Source: Desmodus rotundus (taxonomy: Eukaryota; Chordata; Mammalia; Chiroptera; Phyllostomidae). Taken from it: a stretch of DNA of 64,000 bases. Shown here one piece after another: positions 58,561 to 64,000 of this stretch. Numbering within the stretch: position 1 is the stretch's first letter; the number at the start of each line of letters is the position of its first letter. The DNA lies in assembly GCF_022682495.2 (NCBI RefSeq), contig NC_071396.1:60095159-60159158 (forward strand), written 5' to 3'. The notes under the pieces are model-generated. The model had not been told where the DNA came from. It searched no databases and saw only the letters and a list, made by a program, of their open reading frames with translations. Position numbers and translations under genes: made by a program.

Positions 58561-59900
58561 AGACAAACAACAGTAAAATGTTGGAAAGAAGAGCAGAAAT
58601 TACCCAGCAGATCAAAAAATTTCTAAGCAGATATGGGGAATGTCAAGAAACCAATCCAGCTTTACATCAAAATCATCAAAGCCTCAAAAATTACTCATAT
58701 TTTGCTGTGTATAATATGCACTTTTTGCCCAATTTTTTGAGGGAAAATGAGGAAACATTATACATGGGTAGTGCTAATTCCATATCTATATAAATGTTTT
58801 TAATTCTTTTATTTATGCTTATGCATTAAAATTGTAACTCTAGAAAGCAATAACTATATCCATATGCAAAATACCCTGGCATACAATAATCAGTTTTGTT
58901 GAATTTATGACAAATGTACAATGGAAGCTGTTTCAGGCAATGATTCAATGAAATGAAAAGAAGAGTGACATATTGTTATCCACAGAGTAAGACAGATGAT
59001 GCCAACTGTTATCCACTTGATAACGTAGGTGATGCCGAATTTACTACCATAGGGTGAATGGTGCAGCATTTCTCTTCCTACACTTTAGGTGGGAGAAATT
59101 ATTGGAAAATCCCTTGGAAAGTGTCAAAAACAGTTTTCGTACACTGCAAGCTTTAAGCTAAAAGCTATTAAATATGCTAAAAAAGCATGGCAACAGAACT
59201 GCTGAGAGAAAATTCAGAATTCCTCCCACAGGGAGTGTCATCAGATTGTGGGGCAACAGGAAGAAAAGCTTCTTCAGATGCCAGGACAGAAGAAGGCAAT
59301 GCGAGGGAAATCTCCAAAGTGACTAGAGGTGGAGCAGGAGGTGGTTTCTGGAGCAGCGTCAAACTGGGATCTCTGTTCTGACCAAGATGATACAAGAAGG
59401 TAAGAGGATTCCATAAGAAAATAACATTGATCATTTCTCAAGGACACCTAAGTGGTGCTTTAACTTTATGAAGTGAGGTTTGGGCATGAGGACATGAATG
59501 AAACTTGCCCCAAAGCTTCCAGCAGCCAACGAGAATCAAGCTTGGGAATTTCATTCTTATGTTATCAGTCTTCAAAAGACAACTTTCAGCTGTCCCAAAT
59601 CGCCAATATGGATGAGGTCCAACTCATTGGATGAGGTGTACAATTCTATCAGTTTAGACAAACACAGTTATAAAACCACTTTTATATTCAAGATGTAGAA
59701 TAGTTTCATCACCCCCCAAATCAGACATCTTTTTAATTCTCAACATTTAATATGAGTAGAAAATTGAAGATTAGCAGACTTGAAAGAAATAGGAATAATG
59801 CAAATATCTTAGGAATAATGGTTTACAATCATAAACAGATAATAGGATATACAATCAGAAGTAACATTCAGAGAACCAAAAGACAACTATTGGAAATACA
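58561..59900 (+). other. Intergenic, little recognised
   Basis: Possible MITE trace at 58690-58775 ('ttttgctgtgtataatatgc', 'aacattatacatgggtagtg', related by inversion). 58960-59060 repeats 'ttatccac' and 'gatgatgcc/gtgatgcc' words, a loose duplication. No coding sequence recognised. Confidence 0.4.
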
Positions 59901-59904
59901 AAAT

Positions 59905-60135
59905 ATGATAGAAGAAATTAATATCCAATGAATGGGCATTTATTCCAGAGAAATGAAGGCTCATGTTTATTTCTGTATATATACAAGTGTTTATAGCAGC
60001 TTTATTATTAACAGCCCCACACTGAAAACAACTGAAATGTCTTTCATTAGGTGAATGGTTTAAACAAATGGTGGTACATTCACACCATGGAATACCACTC
60101 TGCAATAAAGATAGATGAACAGGAGTATCATAGAG
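59905..60135 (+). mobile_element. Old L1 ORF2 fragment
   Basis: 'gtttatagcagctttattat', 'aaacaactgaaatgtctttc', 'gtggtacattcacaccatgg' and 'aataccactctgcaataaag' match ORF2 C-terminal part, sense. Confidence 0.8.
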
Positions 60136-60208
60136 TAGGAAGGTTTAGGAATCCATCTCTCCACTGAAACAATAAATGAGCCAGTGCTGTTTTCTCTGTG
60201 GGATCACC

Positions 60209-61532
60209 ATGGCAGCTGGGGCTGTGGACACATATCCAGAATACTGGAGGGCCTTTAAAGCCCTCATTGCGTTCAGTACAGCATGTTCAGGTCGGCATAC
60301 TCTCCACACCACCCCACTTCTGCTTTGGCCAAATCAATCACACCTCTGAATTTCTCCACAAATTTCCTGCCAGCAAGATTCCAACATTTGAAGGTGACGA
60401 TGGATTCTGTGTGTTCGAGGGCCATGTCATCACCTACTATGTGAACAATGAGGACCTGTGGGGAAGTAGTGCAGAGGCAGCAGCCCAGGTGGTACAGAGG
60501 GTAAGCTTTGCTGACAGCGTCCTGGGTGCTCCTCACCTTAGGCATCTTGCTCCACTACAAGCAGACCACAGAGGAGGAGGAAAGCTAGATGCTCACCTAA
60601 GACACATACTTTTTTGGTGGGTGAACGTGTGACACTGGCTGACATCACAATTGTCTATATCATGTTGTGGCCCTATAAACAGGTCCTGGAGCCTTCTTTC
60701 CAGCAGGCCTTCCCTGATACCAACCATTGGCTCCTCTCCTGCCTTAACCAGCCCCAGTTCCATGCTCTCTTGGGGGAGGTGAAACTCTGTGAGAAGATGG
60801 CTCAATTTGATGCTAAAAAGTGTTCAGAGCCAGACTAAAAAGGACAGCCCATGGAAGGATAAAGGATCTTGAGAGGAGAAGCAGAAACCCCAGGGTGAGC
60901 AGAAACAGGAGAGAAAGGCAGCTGTTCATGCTCCCAAGGTAGAGATGGACGAATGTGAGCAGGTGCTGGCTGCTGAGTCAAAGGCCAAGGACCCCTTTGC
61001 TCACCTGCCCAAGAGTACCTTTGTGTTGGGTGAATTTAAGCACAAGTATTCCAATGAGGACACACTCTTGGTGGTGCTGTCATATTTTGGGGAGCACTTT
61101 GATAAGGATGGTTGGTCTCTGTGGTACTCTGAGTACTGCTTCCTTGAAGAGCTCACCCAAACCTTCATGAATTGCAACCCCATCACTAGAATGTTTCAGT
61201 AATTGGACAAGCTGAAGAAGAATCCCTTTGCCAGTATCATCTTTGGAACCAACAATGGCAGTTCCATTTCTGGAGTCTGAGTCTTCCAAGGCCAGAACTT
61301 TCCAATGCAGGTAACAAGCCATACATGGTGGAAACTAGATCCTGGCCGTGAGGAGACCCAGACACTGGTTTGAAAGTATTTTTGCTGGGAGGTGGCCTTC
61401 CAGGATGTGGGCAAAGACTTCAATCAGAGAAAGATCTTCAAGTGAACATCTCTTGCCATCACCTATCTGCTGCCTGAGCCTGTCCTTTAGGAAGATTGAG
61501 GGTCATTAAAGGAAAGTGAACATTGAAAAAAA
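60209..61532 (+). pseudogene. EEF1G: EEF1G processed pseudogene
   Basis: An intronless copy of elongation factor 1-gamma mRNA. From ATG at 60209 the sequence follows EEF1G in order: MAAG...[33 protein letters not shown], the GST-like C half ([42 protein letters not shown]), the linker, and the C-terminal domain ([32 protein letters not shown]). It ends AAAGATCTTCAAG-TGA (61443-61445), then the EEF1G 3'UTR with ATTAAA and an A-run at 61525. Broken by frameshifts near 60293, 60530-60610, TAA at 61200-61202 and TGA at 61278-61280. No introns, so it was made by L1 machinery. Confidence 0.92.
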
Positions 61533-62039
61533 TTGAGCTGGCAAGAACATCTGAAAGAACTATTTTTGGAACTCAAGAATCTAGTTGAACACTTGCAGCA
61601 TCTAGTAGAGAATTTGAGAAAGAGGCTGAGAAATTTCAGTGACTTTCCATGTTTCCTGCAGAGGCTAACATCCTGCATCCCCAGCACCTGGACAGGCAGC
61701 CATGGGGACAATGGCCTGTATTCATGGTGTGGCTTTCTGGTTCTGGGCTGGACTACAGGACTTTGTCCTTTAAATTTGAGATTTTGTATTTTGACTGTTG
61801 CTTAATGCTTTTGATTACAAAAGGTGGTACAGAGTCTGATCATTCTTTCAAACTCCCATGGCCAGAAGCAGCCTTCCTGCCACAGGGGATTTAAAAAGAC
61901 AGTCGTTTTTGCAAATTTATTTTATTTTTATATTTTCCTCCTTGAGAGCCAGACATTAAAGAAAGTCCTTGTTCAGTCACTGGCTGACCCTAGAGAGTAC
62001 AAATTTCAGTGACCACACTCGATAAGGAATACATACTTT
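61533..62039 (+). other. Unidentified 0.5 kb after the EEF1G copy
   Basis: Follows the pseudogene's A-run directly. 61550-61655 can read as a Leu/Glu/Lys heptad-like run (ELFLELKNLVEHLQHLVENL). Not recognised as any gene or repeat. Could be unrelated single-copy DNA or a second cDNA piece. Confidence 0.35.
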
Positions 62040-62905
62040 TCAAAATAGTTTGGAAAAGTCACAAACAGATGGCTCTAACCTTCAACAGAAGAAACCAAAA
62101 TCCCAAGGAGTGGGAATAAATGATTTTCAGAGTTGTCACATTACATAAAGCTCAAAATGTTCAGTTGTCAACAAAAATAACAAAATATATGTATTGGTTT
62201 GGTAAGGCTGCTGAACGAAAGTACTGCAAAGTGGGTGGCTTGAACAACAGAAATTTATTGACCCATAGTTCTGGAGCCTAGAAGTCTGATATCGAGGTAT
62301 TTGCAAGATTGGCTTATACTGAGGATTGTGACAGAGAATCTGTTTCGTTTCTCTCCACTAGCTATTGCTGACAAGCTTTAACATGCCTTGACCCATAGAT
62401 CTCTTTAGTTATGTGTCTGCATCCAAAATTTCTACTTATAATGACATTTATAATGTTAGGACATTTATAACGACAAATGTCATATTGGATTGGGGAACAC
62501 TCTACTCCAGTATGATGTCATCTTACCTACATTTGCAATGACTCTATATACAAATAAACTCACATTATGGTGTTTTGGACTTTAAAATATGAATTTTGGA
62601 AGGACAGAATTCCACCCATTACTTGAAGATAAGGTAATCAAAATTATGCAGAGAAATAGAAAGAATAATGAAGAAAAATCAACAGAACCTGAGGAATCTG
62701 TATGATACCATTGAGAAAACCAACATAAAGAGTTCCAGTAGAACAGAGAAAGAGAAAAAAAATATATTTGAAAAAATAATGACCAAAAACTTCCAAAATC
62801 TGATGAAAACCATGACAATGCACATCCAAGAAGCTCAATGAACTCCGCATAGGATAAATTCTAAGTGATCACTAACACACATTATAGTATAATTGTCAAA
62901 AATCA
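62040..62905 (+). mobile_element. Old L1/HAL1 ORF1 region split by an LTR
   Basis: 'aagctcaaaatgttcagttg', 'tcaacaaaaataac' before 62205 and 'gtataattgtcaaaaatcaa', 'gacaatgcacatccaagaag' after 62640 match the ORF1 region of old L1M/HAL1, sense. A MaLR-like LTR lies between. Confidence 0.55.
62206..62595 (-). mobile_element. MaLR-like solo LTR
   Basis: 'ggtggcttgaacaacagaaa', 'tttattgacccatagttctg', 'gtcatattggattgggg' and 'tatgaattttggaaggacag' are antisense MaLR LTR words, more diverged than the copy at 10937. Confidence 0.65.
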
Positions 62906-62910
62906 AACAC

Positions 62911-64000
62911 AGGGGTAGGGAAGATGGTGGCAAGATAGGTGGGAGCAGAGGCAACTTCCCTCTGCACCTGGGTGAAACACCTACCCAATCTAGTGAGGAA
63001 CAAAGCGAACAGCCAACAGTACCCCAGGGTTCATGAAGATAGGAGACCAGAAAGTATAGAGGACACTGAAAAAACAGACAGTAAGGGGATTGCTTCAGGA
63101 CAAAAACGTCCCTGGGACCAGACCAGGGACCAGGGCGACTGCAGACTCAGGCCAGGCGCCCACTGGGCCTGCCACAGGACTCCTGGAGGAGAGCCAGTTA
63201 ATGGCTCCCTCCCCTGCCAAACAAGGTTTGAGCAGCACCAAGAGACACCTGGTTGCTTGAAGTTGCAGGGAGGGGAATAAGGATGAAGTGGTAAACCCAC
63301 GGAGACTGTGGGCGCCGGGTGCGGAGAGTTGAGAGTTGGGTCGTGTCCGGCCCTTACCCGGGACAGTCCCCAGTCTAGGTGGAGAGGTGGGCTGTGTGAG
63401 AGGACAGGCCCTTCCTTGTATGGAGCGGCAGGATTCAGCAGGATTTTCTCAAAAGGAAAAAGACCCTCGGGGGCACTTTGGGGAATTCTCCTGCAGCAAC
63501 AGCTCCAGTCTCCTCTCCACCCCGCCGCCGGCCCATCCAGGGAGTGTCTGCACCTCATCTCGGAGGGAGCTGAGACCACAGGAACAAACCGTGGAGTGTG
63601 CCCACTGATCAGTGAGAGTGCGCACCCACTGGGGACTGTGCACACGACCTGGGAGTGTCCGCACCTCATCTTAGAGGGAACTGAGACTATAGGTACCGGG
63701 GAGAGTGCGAATCAAGGAAGGCCCCACGCCCGCACACTGATAGCCTGGAGGAAGCCTATGATAAAAAAAAGTAGGTAGAAGCCGAGAACACCAGGATACC
63801 TCCTGGATGAAGAAACCCACCAACAAAGGAAACACCAACAGATAAGAACAGAAGAAGGTGAAGGAGGGAGTACAAGTCGCACTACGTCAACCCAGGACCT
63901 ATCTGCAAATATAAATAAATAGTGAAGAATTTACTAAGAACAAACAACTGAAGAAGAGCAAGAGAAAAGCCACAAAACCTTGTACACATGGAAGAACCAG
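62911..64000 (+). mobile_element. Second L1, 5' end and 5'UTR, cut by window edge
   Basis: Starts GGGAAGATGGTGGCAAGATA. The first about 180 bases align with the 5' end of the full-length L1 ('gcgaacagccaacagtaccc', 'gaagataggagaccagaaag', 'tatagaggacactgaaaa'). The rest differs: it lacks the purine block and reaches the presumed ORF1 start after about 1.08 kb, against 1.75 kb. It is G+C-rich up to 63700. The element continues past the window, so its intactness is unknown. Confidence 0.85.
63988..64000 (+). CDS. Presumed L1 ORF1 start, cut by window edge
   Basis: ATGGAAGAACCAG at the very end aligns with ATGGGAAGACAAAG, the ORF1 start of the intact L1, after similar preceding bases. Only four codons are visible. 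Confidence 0.45.

Noticed and set aside
60209..61445. Functional EEF1G gene
   Set aside because: Frameshifts, internal stops and an A-run with no introns show a retrocopy.
63031..63669. 212-codon frame on the - strand
   Set aside because: Antisense of the second L1's 5'UTR; Pro/Ser/Gly-rich from composition, no domain.

Overview
The window is vertebrate nuclear DNA, almost certainly from a bat of the Yangochiroptera. Three signs point there: at least six tRNA-derived SINEs of the Ves type, several HAL1 (half-LINE) elements, and a structurally complete LINE-1 with both reading frames open. The assignment is by recognition, not by a database search.

The only cellular gene seen is the 3' two-thirds of TXNRD3 (thioredoxin-glutathione reductase) on the + strand. 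Nine exons lie between 793 and 33656. All junctions are GT/AG, they join in frame into 358 codons, and the last ends Gly-Cys-(TGA)-Gly-TAG, so the TGA at 33648-33650 must be read as selenocysteine. The 3'UTR probably runs to a polyadenylation signal at 34498. The N-terminal exons lie to the left of the window.

The introns are layered with mobile elements. Intron 3 (3470-11779) holds old L1 sequence (- strand) invaded by an LTR, a hAT MITE that itself carries a mariner-like MITE, a HAL1, a MaLR LTR and an L1 3' end; the old L1 reaches to about 15 bases from the next exon. Intron 6 (16244-31087) holds a full-length L1 (17889-24711, - strand) inserted into the 3' tail of a HAL1 (24712-26603), followed by a Tigger1-like transposon split by another HAL1 that carries a hAT MITE and a Ves SINE.

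Downstream of TXNRD3 (34.5-64 kb) no intact cellular gene is seen. The region holds Ves SINEs, MaLR and ERV LTRs, hAT remnants, old L1 pieces in both orientations, a third - strand HAL1 (43511-45389), a processed EEF1G pseudogene (60209-61532) and, at the right edge, the 5' end of a second L1 (62911 to beyond 64000) whose first about 180 bases match the intact L1.

The most notable points are the intact L1 with its promoter, the 15-base target duplication showing it landed in a HAL1 tail, an in-frame TGA at the same ORF1 codon in all four HAL1 copies, and a MITE-in-MITE insertion whose empty site is preserved elsewhere in the window.
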